A stretch of DNA of 64,000 bases, taken from positions 1,241,210 through 1,305,209 of the forward strand of contig MNCI01006555.1 in the NCBI GenBank assembly GCA_015680685.1, written 5' to 3'. The notes beneath the pieces are model-generated. The model saw only the letters and a program-made list of their open reading frames with translations. It ran no database searches and was not told the DNA's origin. Source of the DNA: Gnetum montanum (taxonomy: Eukaryota; Streptophyta; Gnetopsida; Gnetales; Gnetaceae). Both the position numbers and the translations under genes were made by a program. The number at the start of each line of letters is the position of its first letter. Position 1 is the first letter of the stretch. Positions 46,465-58,680 of this stretch are shown in pieces.

Positions 46465-48400
46465 ATAATCATGGAGAAGATGGTTCACCATGTTAATGTT
46501 CTATGATGGAAACCCATTTTTAACATTTTTTTATTTTACACCATTCTTTATATGTTTTCAATCTTCTTGAATATTTTACAATTTATTTTATATATTTTAC
46601 CTTGTTTGTGTGGTCTTGTGTGAAACTTATAAGGAATCTTAAGTTTTTGTTGTATTTTTTATTACTTCTGGAAGTTAACTAGTGCAATATTTAACATTGT
46701 GATGTGATTGATTGCTAAATGATTATGTCCTTGATTAACTGATCATTACTTTTTTGGTGATATCAGGTAGTGAGACTGCAACATCCATTCATTTCATCAA
46801 ACTCCATGACACTCTATATCTTAGAAGTAGGAGGTCCTTCCTTAATTAAAAACTTAAAAAGAATTAATGATCTTGTTAATTAACAAACTTGGAATGGACC
46901 AAGTGGGAATGGACAAGGGTGCGACTTCAAGGAAATTTGTCATCTAATGTTCCCAACTTCTTTCTAGAGTTTTATGACTTTCTCCATTGGTCTCTCACCA
47001 CTTCTACTATCAACTATAATAGGAAGCATGACTTTGCATGATCTGGTTCCCATAAAAACAATGTAGAAATTCAAAGCACACCCATTATACATAATAATAG
47101 GATACAAGCACTAGTTATGGGACTAAAAAATATCTGTTACCCACCCTTCAAGACACCCATCTAAAAAAGTTCCTTCTTATTCTCTTCTCTTTTCTTCTTC
47201 ATTTAGAGTGGTGGTTATCCTTTGGGAGTTGTCATGAAACTTTGATGGTTAAACAATCAAAATATGGCAATGCAAAGTCACTAAACATGGATGGACTTAG
47301 TCTTAACTAAGGATGGGATGATATTAGATCATCTTACTCACACACTCCACAAGGACCTTGCATGACCAAGATTAGAATCTCTTACCATACACACTCTCTC
47401 TCTCTTTCGTCCTTCTCCCACATCACCAACCATCTCACTACCTCTTATCAGTATCAATTGATGTCATGGTTCTAAAGATGACTTAACCCTTAGATTAGCT
47501 CTCCCACAAATTAAAATTTTAATTTTTAATGGCCATTAATCATCCTTGGTTCCTACAAACTCCTTGTCATGAAAGCATGCAAGGGCATCATAGGCATCAA
47601 CCTGCTATACGGAGGACCCACTTACATATTCTTTGGTCTCTTCAAGTTAAATCTCTTATCCCTGAGTCATTTGTGTGCTTAATCTCATCCATCCACCTTT
47701 CCACCATCTAGTTTTGCATTATTCTAGCATCCTCAATTCATCCAAATCTAATTCACTCTCCTTTCCTAACAATTTTAATATCCTCTTCCATGTTTTGTCA
47801 ATCCTTCTATGCTTTCTAGCTTTCTTTGGGATTTTTCTTCATTTCCAAACTCTTTAGAAATTCATCATTTTCATTGTGTGAAAAATTGACTCAAACAACT
47901 ATGTTGATGCATCCTCATCAACACAATAAGATACGTTGATGTAGCCCCGTTAATGCATCATAAATTAACTATATATAGGTGCAATAGTTAGCCAATTTTT
48001 CACCATTTTCTTCCAAACATGAGGAGCTTTTGCATTTTTTAGAGCCCAAAGAACTTCCAAGCACCATAACTATTATACTACTCACCTGATTCAACTCATT
48101 CTTGAATCCTCTAGCTACCGAAGGTAAGCTTTATGTTGTGGGGACCATAAATCTTTGGTTTCTTTTAGAAAATTTTTGGAGATTTTTCTAATGCCCTAAG
48201 TTTTGCCCATTAAAATAATATTAAATTACTTATCCTAAATGGGTCAACCTTAACAAAAAAAAATCTAGTGTCCAATAATATAATAATTTCCTACCAAGAT
48301 CATAAACAAGCCTAACAATAGCTCGATCTAATAAAAAAGGTATAAAAAGAACTAAGGGTTATCAACTAAACACTAATCCTATATTATGTTTGTGATCACA
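46465..48400 (+). other. Non-coding region of element C between pol and ORF3
   Basis: Begins at the pol end (AATCATGGAGAAG, 46467-46479, a decayed AGTCATGGGGG) and resembles the 3' non-coding region of A, B, D and E in order and in words: GACTTCAAGG, CAAGCACTAGTTATGGGACT, GGAGGACCCACTT. It therefore predates the loss of pol. It contains the U3-like module at 47,901-47,977. Confidence 0.65.
47901..47977 (+). promoter_or_regulatory. U3-like internal promoter module before ORF3 of C
   Basis: 47935-47960 (GTTGATGTAGCCCC...) matches the C-type LTR U3 at 51486-51511 at 20 of 26 positions, and all six differences are transitions. ATGTTGATGCATCCTCATC at 47901 has the same flavour. TATATATA follows at 47970-47977, much as the TATA box follows in the LTR. 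It lies about 160 bp before the G-rich motif and ORF3. I infer a second promoter driving ORF3; no transcript evidence is available. Confidence 0.5.
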
Positions 48401-48409
48401 TATGAAACC

Positions 48410-51190
48410 AAAGAGAGGACTGCAAGTAGAAGGACCTTTCCAACCTAGGGAAAAGTGACCAAGAGGAGGAAGGAACCAACAAGAACAACCATAGCAACTC
48501 TAAGAGCAAGTGGCCAAAGCAACACATGCAACAAGACCTTTTCAAGAGGAGATCAAAGTGGAATCTATTCAACAAAGTCCCACTACAAAGGCGAGTTAGT
48601 CTAGGTAGGATGAAACTCCTAGGCTAAGGCCTAACCTTGAAGTCATCCTAAGAAAGGCCTACTTGGAAAGAATTAAAACTAGGAAGGTTTAGAGTTCTAT
48701 TCTCTAAGAATTAAACTTTGGAACCTTCTTGGAGTTATCACTTCAAGATATTCATACTTAATTATAAGGGTCTCCAATGTGGCCATCCTCTCATCTAGTG
48801 AAGAATGATACATGAGGAAGACCTACCTATTTTGGAACAATCAACAAGGAGACACATCCATCAAGATCAAAGATATCACAAGCTTCTACTCAATTGAGAT
48901 CATCATGGAGGTCCTTAGTTTGCTTGACACTAGGGTAAAATTAGCAAAGATTTTGACCCAAGCAGATCCTAAAGCCAAGAAGGATTGGATCTAATATGGG
49001 GTGGACATTAAGGAGTATGGTGCTCTCATGAAAGTGGAGTATGTCTATTTTAAAATTTAGGTCTATCATTTAAACCCCACAATGAGGCCAAGTAACATAA
49101 TAGCCTTATCCTCCTATGCTTGTGTCGCTCTAAGTAGAAAGTTCCCTATTCAGCTCCTCAGCTTATCTATTTGGAGATAGAAAAGCGCTTCAAGGAGAAT
49201 GAGAAGGAAAGGAAGACATTTCCCTTTTTGTGCCTAATCTAAGAAATATGCAAAAGGGTAGGCATAAGATGCTATGGCAATGATGTGATTCATCATTCTC
49301 CTACCACATCTTTGTAGAAGATGATGAAGAACCAAGTAGCAACAAAGTTGTAAGAGGAGAAGAGATGACCACCACTATCACCTACAATGCCGAAGATGAT
49401 ACCCAAAGCACTTGCCACTATCGAATGACTCTAAAAAATTTGTGAATAGCAATTGCAGCAACAACAAAGTTCAATAGGTGATGGAGAAATATTAATTTAT
49501 CATCCAACCCTAAGCCATCTCAATGAGATCACTAGGATTATCAGTTAGCTAGATCAAGAAACTACCCCACTATTTTCCACACAAGCACCTGCAAGAATGA
49601 ATCCTAGTTCTCAAGAACTTATGATATCAATCTTTGGACAAGAATTTCCAAAAATTTTAGGAAATGTTGAAACTTTCTTGATTTGCATAGAATAAGGTGA
49701 GGAGGTGATTGTTCTAGTGATGCAACATCGAGGATAGGAAACAATAGTTGAAGTGGTGGATGAAAGGATAGTTGAGATATTTGAATGCCTTTATGGTATC
49801 AATGTCAAACATTGTCACAATAATATACATCCAAATATTCACAAGAGCAGTGAGTGGTCAATTGAGCATTACCCAACACGAAGAAGTATTAGAATGATTG
49901 GTGGGAGTCAGGAAACCACTTTTAGAGATCTTCGACCTCTTGAATGAAATTACCATAATCCAATCATAGTTGTTAGAAACCAAGGATAACTTACTCATTA
50001 CCAATGCCTAACTAATGGTAGCCACCACTAGAAACCAATGGTTGACTACCAAGATTGCAGAGTTGCATGCTCATTTCGATGAACCTGCTATTCTCAACTT
50101 GAAACTCATGAGAGATGAAGCTTTTCAACAAATTTAGCATAGATTAAGGGATGCTAAGAATGTGAAGGAGGTAGTAGTCTTTGACTTGCCCTTGTTGGAA
50201 ACCATGGATATCAATACCAACAAGGACTTGTTACAAGTTAGCGAAGAAAACTTGGTCCTAACCAAAGACATTCATCACTTGCGCAATGTAGAATAACAAA
50301 AGGACTAGACCGTTGAGTTTGTTTATCAACAACAAGAGTGGCTAGTTAAGATGAACCTTGACTTGAGGAGGTTTGTAGTAGAAAATGGAAATATCTCAAT
50401 AGATAAAGTTTATGCATTTTACTAGAGGATAGTCATTGAGGTAGCCACGTGGAAAAGTGAAGCCCTAAAATTTAAATGAGTAAATAACCATTACAAAGAC
50501 TAGGTTGGACTTCTCAAAGAAGTTAATGAAAAATAAATCAAGCTAGTGAATAAAGAAGCAACATGTGGCAACCCATCTTTGATGGATTGAACATGTATAA
50601 TAAAGATAAAATCTACCAAAACGAGTTGCAAATTGAAAAGATGACAGAATATATGGAACTCAACAACCTCCAATATGCAAACCTAGTTATGTTGATAGCA
50701 CAGAGATTAAGAACAAAAGTGAAGAAATATGTGGCCAGTTCCTACCTCTTGTATGAGGTAGAATTCAAGCATCATAAGAAGAGCAAGCAGCATTTGGAGC
50801 CAACCAAAGCTAAGCTTGAAGTTCTCGAGAGCAGATGCACTAATCAATGATTTGTTGCTGAAAACCTAGCCAGAAACATGAATAACTACCATGAGCTATA
50901 GAACTTGGTCAAGATGTTTGACATCAAACATTAACAATTCATTGCATGGTTTGTCAATACAAAGGAGTTGTTTCCTATGATGCTGTGCTCATGGGATATC
51001 CTTGCACCAACCCACATTGGTGAAGTCACATGGATTACCTACAACCCATGTGGTAAAGAGGAGAAAATGAAAGCATTACTAGATGCTTTCACACTTTCGC
51101 TAGAAGTAATAGTAGTAGCAAATCAACCTTAGCCACCTCCACCACCATTAGTGCTAGAAGCTCATGAAGGATCTTTAGCATCATAGAAAC
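48410..51190 (+). pseudogene. ORF3 of element C, decayed; coiled-coil-rich product
   Basis: It matches ORF3 of F over most of its length. The globular part begins near 48,780 (words such as TYLFWNNQQGDTSIKI) and is heavily broken. From about 49,860 a long charged, heptad-like stretch follows, with LLETKDNLLITNA, TKIAELHAHFDEP and MTEYMELNNLQYANLVMLIA (best open stretch 50563-50850, similar to F at about 6960-7080). A C-terminal part not seen in F ends with a Pro run (about 51,120-51,150). Frames change several times. The function is unknown. The location after integrase is where Athila/Tat relatives carry an extra gene. Confidence 0.6.
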
Positions 51191-51432
51191 CTTCACCTCT
51201 AGGCATTATTTGAGAAATCATTACATCTTCGGTAATTCTACAACAGATGCTAAGATCTTTGTAAAGTGTCTAATTTTTTTGAAATGGACACTAAACTTTG
51301 TAATCCTATACAATTGGCACTCAAAGTCAATCAATCAATCACTTACTCCTTTAGTTAATAAATTTCATACTTCCCTAATTTTTTTAAGAAACTCAATCTT
51401 GCTTCTATTCACTCAAGTACAAGTGTTTAGTT

Positions 51433-51445
51433 AGTCATGGGGGTA
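51433..51445 (+). other. Polypurine-tract-like site of element C
   Basis: AGTCATGGGGGTA lies immediately before the 3' LTR, identical to B and D although the LTR types differ. Confidence 0.7.
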
Positions 51446-52349
51446 TGATGAGTCATAATGATATAGGCTATGTTGATAAGCATGTGTTGACGCAACCTCA
51501 TTAATGTATCCCTATCGACACATGATCACATGTGTCAAGGTAGATGCATCGATGTTGATGCAAGCCAAGCCTATATAAATGTGATACCAACTTGATTTAT
51601 GGCACCTTAGGTCCATAGCATAGTGAAGCTGTTGCAATTTAGTTTCTCTAGAATTAGAATATTTTCTCTTTGAGTGCCCACAATGTGAATTAAAGAGATT
51701 GTATGGATCTTTATTTGAATGTCATGTTACATGAACACATTGGCATGAATGTCAATAAAGATGATATTTATGACATTTATTGTAGCATTTAGATTAGTTT
51801 AACCTTTTCTATTTACACTTTACTTTAAATGCACTCTACTTTCATGATTTTAATTAGTTAAAATACTTAATCATAAATACATAAGGATGACCACTTCAAA
51901 GCATAACGTATTGCACTTGGTATCCCAACAATGGATATTTGGTATGCTTAGTAATGTCTATGTGGTAACCTAGCAGTATTGATATGAGTTCAAGATATCT
52001 ACAGTAAGTGGGAATGACTACTTATGTTAGAATAGTTAGTCATTAGATTAGCTAAGTAGTTAAATAATTAATCATTAAACCTTCATTTACTCATCTAGCC
52101 ATTAGGATAAATATATATATATAGACACACACACTTATAAAAAATACACATCATGTGCCTTAACTCACATTTAACTATACAAACTGATAGTACAAGCGTG
52201 AGTTAGGAAGAAAACGCTCATACAACCCCTTTTTTCATAGTTTAAGACTATAGGTAAACTTAGAAACTAGGTCCACAGAATTCAACCAAATCACTAGTAC
52301 ATACTTGTGATTTGTATAGTTAGGCATAGGGGATACACACTGCTCATCA
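51446..52349 (+). repeat. 3' LTR of element C
   Basis: TGATGAGTCATAATGATATAGG to CACACTGCTCATCA. TATATAAA is at 51572-51579. It is longer than the 5' LTR (904 against 866 bp) and clearly diverged from it, so C is old. Confidence 0.92.
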
Positions 52350-53739
52350 AATGGATTTCTGTAGATAAGATTATTAGTTTATATATTATTTTTTCTTAAT
52401 AGATTTAATATTTTTGGGATTGCTAAGACTTGGGTTGTGGAAGACTACTTTGATATTCTTTGTCTAAGTTTTGCATTATTTTCCTTTCCATGTTAAAAGA
52501 AAGTTGAAAATGGAAGACCTTGCTATGTTAATTTGCAACATTGGACAATAACATGTAATGGTAAATAAAATTAATAAATACAAACAATATGTCTTGGTTA
52601 TGAATAGCATAGTAGAATGTACATTTTTTACCTAGCTTATTACTATTTTGCTTCAAAAGCAAAAACCTTTTATGATAAGGAAAATGTATCACGAAATTAT
52701 ACTTTTTAATTTTGTAGGATGGATTTTAATGCTAGTGTTAGATCTGCATAAATAGCAGTGAGCTTTTGGAATTCTCAAGATTATTTAGAATGTAAAAGAA
52801 ATACATAGTGGAATAGACCCTCTTGAGATAAAAAAACTCCATAATAGAAGTAGACATTTGTTGAATTTTAATCAAGGATTAAATTTACTAATCCTTAATA
52901 TTTTTCCCCATTCTAGTAGCTACACCTTCACAAGACCATAAGGCTACTCAAGCATTGATTTTCTTATCTCAAATTAGATAGCCTTACTTAGATTAAGCAC
53001 ATTAAGGTATGTGAAGAGTTAATTGAATCTTGTCATGGCCTACTCTATTTTAGTCTTTTGAAAAATTTATGATAGCTTAGATTCACTAGGAAGCAAGGTT
53101 CATCCAAAATAACAAAGAGAGTAATGATGGATTTCCAAAAGAAAATTCAAAAAGAGTTTGAGCTAAACATAAATCTTGTAGAAACATTAGTAGTAGCATA
53201 ACATGTATCTAAAAATACAAAACATCACTAGTAACATTAGTTTGATGAAAAATGTGTAGTAGTTAGACTTAACTAAAATTTCAAAAACATGCAAAAATAA
53301 TTAAGTTCTATAAAAATCTAATTCGTACTAAGGAGAGGTACTTTTTTAAATAGAGACAAGTTATTTTCCTTTATTTGATTAAGAAGGAACCAAGAATTTT
53401 TTGAAAATTGCTTCATAAACAAGAAAGGATAGAATATAAATTCCCTTTTAAGAATAGGTAACAGTTTTATTAAAATTTGTTTAAAGGCCATGAAGAACCA
53501 GTAGAACACCTTAGCTATAAGGATACTTTATATATTTAGTTTGAAGATACTATGTAGAGCATTAAAAGACTAGCCTAAAGAAAAGTTTTAGATGCAACAA
53601 GTTTGTACAGTGAATTGCTTAACTAGGAGGACCGATACTTTAGAATGTAATCTAGATATATTTATATCAAGCTCTCCAATTTAGTTTGAATAAATAATGA
53701 TGCATCAATAAAGCTATGTTTCTCTTTAAGAAAGAAGAT
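52350..53739. other. AT-rich spacer, no gene recognised
   Basis: Short frames only. Some of it may be the 5' part of the LINE that follows, but I cannot support that from readable motifs. Confidence 0.5.
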
Positions 53740-54720
53740 AGATTAAATAACAATAGACTAATCATTATCGGTAATACTTTTTGGCCAAGTTTTTAGGAAA
53801 TATACTTTAGTTGCAAATTAGATAATATTTTCAAAAAAATAATTTACAAAATTTAGATTCTAGAAAATACTATTCCACTGTTGATCACATCATCACATTA
53901 AAATATCTTATTAATACTACAAAGTGTAAAACAAGAATTTTGTTTGTTTTGTAAATTTTTCTAAAGCCTATGGTCCAATCATCCATCAAAAGCTGTGGAA
54001 GCATCTACAATACATAGGGACTCTAGTAGCATTGCTTGCTATTATTCATAATCTTTACAAGAAGGTATATATATCCAAATCACAAAAAATGACTCGAAAC
54101 CTAATATGTTGCTAGATAGTAATATTAGTGTTCATCAAGGTTGTCCTAATTCCCCTATTCTTTTTTAGCATTTTTATAATAAGCTAAATATTCGAATGCA
54201 AAAATTTCCAATTACAAACTCTTTTACAATAGGTGATTGTATTGTAAATATTTTGTTGTATGTTGATGATGTTGCTTTCATCTCAAATTTAAAGGAAAGA
54301 TCTATAAAAAATGCTTATTATTATACATGATTTTTGTCAATATTTATGAATAAAAATTAATGTTGAAAAAACCTACTCCATCATATAAATACCTTAGTTT
54401 CAAACTTTTCCATAATTCCAAGTGAAGCATTATTTGAATAATTAAATCATACAACATGGGAGGTTAGAAAACATCTATTCTTTTCTATTGTGCAACCAAC
54501 TCTCCTATACAAGTGTCTAGTATGGGGTCCTCAATTAACAAGTCAAAATTGAAATTGAAAAAGTTCAAAAGCACTTTGAAATCTATTTTGACATGTGTTA
54601 TTATGAGAATTAACGTGACCAACTCATAACTACTTATACAAAATATCGTGTTTCCTTTTCTAATATCACTAACGCAATAGAAAGTAATGTAACATTGTAC
54701 ATAGCCACAAATAATTTGAA
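53740..54720 (+). mobile_element. LINE fragment with reverse transcriptase, second LINE type
   Basis: Across several frames, in order: GNTFWPSF-like start, VDHIITLKYLIN, a motif A region (FSKAYGPIIHQKLW), SVHQGCPNSPILF (motif B region) and LLYVDDVAFISNL at about 54,250-54,290, the YxDD box as YVDD. The C-terminal words SIVQPTLLYKCLVWGP (about 54,490) follow. The wording differs from the 7.9-9.3 kb LINE (YAKAYDRIE), so this is another lineage. It is heavily decayed. Confidence 0.72.
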
Positions 54721-55050
54721 GTTAAATGAGAACTTTTTGGTTGTATCAATGTAATATCCTAGTAATGAAAGCAATACTAGAGTTAAGAGAAAGCAATTCG
54801 TAAATTAAATTTAGTGAAAATAAAAAAAGAAAAAAAATTAAAAATAACACAAACATTTTAAAAGAAACATAGTTTTGCTAATAGACCTGTAGAAAAACAA
54901 AAGAAAATATAATCCTATTAATTGAATTTGTAACCAAAACAATAGGTCTATGCTAGGTGGAAGAGAATGATTGAAATAAAGGGGAAAATGGACCCTTCAT
55001 TTCTAGATAAATGTTTACCATAAATAATAAGCAAAACCTTTCTTTGAAGT
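54721..55050. other. AT-rich spacer
   Basis: No feature recognised. It ends with GAAGT (55046-55050), the left target duplication of element E. Confidence 0.55.
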
Positions 55051-55847
55051 TGATGAGTGGTGAGGTACCCCTACACTCAACCATACAAATACGAGCATCT
55101 CACACATGATCTGGTCGAACTCCAAGGACTAAGTGCTTATACGCCGTATGGAACACTTAAGGTTAATCAATCGTTGTCTTCCTAGACTTACTTGTATTGT
55201 CACGGTTGTATGGTTAAGTAATTCTGAGGTATATGATTTTTATAACTTTTATCTTTTTATTGCCTATGCTAAGAGAGGAAAGGGTGAAGAGACTAACTAA
55301 CTTTCACTAACTAAGCTTTAATTGTTCTAGCATCAGTATCCATTCCCACTTGTTGTACACACCCTGAACTAGTGCAACGCTACTGGGATTACCAAACGCT
55401 ATTCGTTACTGGGTTACCAAGCGTAGCACACATGCTCGAAGCAGTCATACTGAATGCACTTAACTAGGAGTTGAGGGTAGAGAGAGATTAATTATCTAAG
55501 AAATCATTTAAGCATTTAAAATTAATTGAATCCTAATTAGCTTAGTCCATGCACTGCAAGGTTTATTAGAAATTTCATCTTTATTTCCGTACACAAATGT
55601 GTGCTCAGGTACAATTTGCTCGAATAAAGATCCATTCACTTTGAGACTCCTACTGTGGGCACATGGAAATTATTCTATCTTTGGAATGGTAAATCTGCCA
55701 GAGTTTAGCTAAGGGTCTAGATCTAGATGATGAAACAAAGGAAAGCTGCTTCTTATTTATAGAACTGGCAATGGGCTACGATATTGCATATGCGATATCA
55801 AAGGGGCCAATGTGATATCACGGCCCATGCAATATCACATCCCATCA
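55051..55847 (-). repeat. 3' LTR of element E
   Basis: On minus it starts TGATGGGATGTGATATTGC at 55847 and ends CACCACTCATCA at 55051. TATA is at 55754-55761 (TATTTATA on plus). Confidence 0.93.
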
Positions 55848-55860
55848 TACCCCCATGACT
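55848..55860 (-). other. Polypurine-tract-like site of element E
   Basis: On minus AGTCATGGGGGTA abuts the 3' LTR. Confidence 0.7.
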
Positions 55861-57770
55861 GAATGAAAACTCATCCTCGAGTTCCTTACAAAATATTGGG
55901 AAGGTATGGGATTATTGACTTGAATGATACTAATGGTGAATGGGGTGACATGTGAATAGCTCATCATTACAAAACATGACAAAATTTAGTGTTCACAACA
56001 ACAAGAGTGAACACTATACACATTTGACATCCAGCCTTATTTGGTAGCTGGGATAGAAGAGAGAAGAGAGAGAGAAAAGAAGAAGTTCGTTGTTGCCAAT
56101 GCAAAGATTGCACCTTTCATTGTTCATCCATAAGCGCGCCATCAATCTCATTCCTTGCATAACCGTTTTAGCACTAATCCATTCCAAGTGTTTCCTCTAG
56201 GTCCAATCCATTGGTGTATGATTTTCATCTGCACACATAACATAGTCTTATATTAGCAAGGGTAAATGAATCATAATGCAATTGATACCTTTCTTCGGTG
56301 TAAGATCCATTGGCTGAGTTGTGATATGGCTAATACGGATTTGGAGATATAATACTGGTGACTACCCAAGGTGTAGGGGTTAGGAGAAAATCCAAAAAAT
56401 TGGACCAAGACCCCCATGACTAAGAGCAAACCTCTAGTAGCGATAGAATGGAAAAAGATAAGGAATAAGAAAGATAGAGAAAAGAAACAATGGGCATGCC
56501 AATAAAATGGATGTCAAAGATGGCAATGAACAAAATAATTGGTGATTACAGAAATTTTTAAAGGAAAGAAATTAACAAATGCACCAAATAGGAATCCCAA
56601 TGGGTCCTCCCCAAAGTAGGCTCATGCCCTTAATGCCTTGACAATCCCACATTCAAAGAGTCCATAGGCTCTAGAAATGTCATTTGGAAGCAAGAGTTAA
56701 AGTCTTAACCACAAGAGTTTACCAAAAAGAAAACAATGCATTCACCAAAATATGGACTACTAATACAACTGGCAATGAGGTGATAAATGGGAAAAGAAAG
56801 ATGGAAAGAAGTGAATGGAATGGAATCTCAAGAACAAGGTGGTGTACAGCCCCTTGTGTATTAATGGTTAATGTGACTTAGTAGATCCCATTCCAAATCT
56901 GGCCTCAAACAAACTACATTCAGTGACTTCACATTAATACATTTGGTCCATCCATCCACTTGAAGTAACAAGAATGCCTTCACCAAAGAGCCACCACCAT
57001 TCCGACGAAACGAAAGAGGAGAAAGTGGGAAGCAAGAAGGGCCTTAGTTAGAGGGAACATGTTTATTTTAGTTCCATAACTAGTGCTTATAGCCTAAATG
57101 ATTATTTCATCTAAGGGGTGTGCTTTGAATTCTCACTGTGTTTTTTTTTTGTTTTGTTTTTTTTTTTTGTGTTTTTGCGTGAGAACCACACCATGAAAAT
57201 ACTTATTATTTTTTTTTGCTCAGCTTCGGATAATGTGGCAATGTCAGAATGGTAAGAAAACTCAAGAAGAAAACATCCAAGCACCCAAGAGAATGGCCAG
57301 CACAAGTGCATCAAATCCCCTTGAAGTCACACCCTTTTCAATCCTTGAGTCCTTAGTTTGAGAAATGCCCAGTCACCGGTTCATTGATAGTTCTTATTAT
57401 TGAGAAAGGAACTGTACAGTTCCAAGCCAAGAGAGACCATAGAATTTTATGGATGTATTGATGAAGTAGACTCATTGCCTGCTATATCAAAAGAACCATA
57501 CCTTAGTATCAACATCATAACTTAAAGGTAAAAACCAAACATTAGCAATCAATGGAATACAATTCATACCACCATCGAGAACACTTATTAGGTGACGAAT
57601 CAAACAAAATAATCAAACACACAAAGAAATGAAAAAGATATAAACGATGTTGTAAAATGAAAATAAGAAAATTTAAAGAAATTTGTATAACAAAAATGTG
57701 TAAAACAAAAACTTAAAAAGAAACTGAGGGCTGCAAATGATCAGCATAGATGGCCATCTCACCCATGACT
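55861..57770 (-). other. Conserved non-coding 3' region of element E
   Basis: Counterpart of the regions in A, B and D. AGTCATGGGGG is at 56421-56411, and a one-base variant (AGTCATGGGTG) at 57770-57760. The splice-acceptor-like GTGTGCAG followed by ATGAAAATCATACACC is at about 56,235-56,213. Poly-T runs at 57,140-57,170 are specific to this copy. Confidence 0.73.
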
Positions 57771-57916
57771 GAATTGGAAGGGAGAGATCCAAAATAGTGA
57801 GCGAGATCATCCTCTCTCAAATGTGCTATGTGCATAGACCATTCTAGGTTCATGATAAGGGTTGGTCAGTTGCACACATACTAGTATTCTCCTATTGGAG
57901 TACTCATTTGATTTTC
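57771..57916 (-). other. Remnant of the pol end and deletion junction in element E
   Basis: Between the protease tail and the non-coding region E has about 140 bp, part of which (CCTAGAATGGTCTATGCAC...) matches B at 26,670 and, weakly, the pol end of C. This places the downstream breakpoint further left in pol than in A and D. Confidence 0.6.
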
Positions 57917-58680
57917 TCAGAGTTTCCAACTTCCCTCGATTGATGGCTTCAGATTAAGGGTTGGAAGTTGGCGACACTCTTGCTCCATTTCATCTATGCT
58001 TTCTTCGTGGGTGCAAGTTGGTCCCCCAGCTAGTTCCATGCATATTGGTGGGTTTCTCTCTTGATTAGCTATCAACCACTGGGTGTTCTCTTGTTGTGTG
58101 GTTGCTACATACAGCAACTTTTGTATGTTAACTTCTTGGGCACACTGGTTGCATGTAGGAGATGTTGAACACTCTTGTACGCTATCACCCTCTGTATCAC
58201 TGTATGTGATGCATGGAACCTTCTTCTTCTCAATCTTTCCATAACTATTTTCATTAGATATTTCCAAGGAAACATCACAAATTCTTAGGCATGCATTCAC
58301 GGTACTTAGCCATGCCCTTCCCATTATTATTAGGAAGTCCCCCTCGTCATTGTTGACTTGTATCACTAGGAAATCAGCTAGGTATGACCAACCACACACA
58401 GTGGTAACGATGTCCTCCACCAATCCCAAGGGAATAGTGATGGACTGGTCAGCTAGCTCTAAGCGAATATTGCTCTTCTTTAGTGGAGGCAGGTTCCAGG
58501 CTTTATACATTTCTTGCGATATCAAGTTGACTCTGGAACCCAAGTCAAGAAGAGCTTTATGTGGTTCATTCCCAATGACTTGGAGGTAGATTAGGGGACT
58601 TCTAGGATCAAAGAATTTCCTAGGAAGGTGGCCACCTTGATCCAGTCAGTGATGGTATGTGTTGACATAACATAACTGTA
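57917..58680 (-). pseudogene. pro: Aspartic protease of element E, catalytic Ser changed
   Basis: 208 codons open from 58543. Just before that ATG, the catalytic stretch reads D-L-G-S (TTG for the family TCA). EMYKAWNLPPLKKSNIRL and IIMGRAWLSTV are kept, and so is the tail through KKKVPCITYSD and HEESIDEMEQE. Apart from the catalytic change it is well preserved. Confidence 0.87.

Larger units (their letters stand above)
32864..52349 (+). mobile_element. Element C: decayed full-plan Ty3/gypsy element with ORF3, split by element D
   Basis: LTRs at 32864-33729 and 51446-52349. Flanks are GATGG (32859-32863) and AATGG (52350-52354), a target duplication with one change. Its own length without D is about 13.1 kb. 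Order: tRNA-Asp-like primer site, gag, protease, reverse transcriptase, RNase H, integrase, non-coding stretch, internal U3-like module, ORF3, polypurine-type site. This is the plan expected of the autonomous partner of A, B, D and E, although this copy is dead (lost Gag start, catalytic changes, many stops). Confidence 0.92.

Noticed and set aside
48410-51190. ORF3 as a retroviral envelope gene
   Set aside because: No signal peptide, membrane-spanning segment or fusion-like segment is visible. The product looks soluble and coiled-coil-rich.
57140-57170. T-runs in element E as a LINE or SINE poly-A tail
   Set aside because: They lie inside the continuous conserved region of E, and no inserted element is visible beside them.
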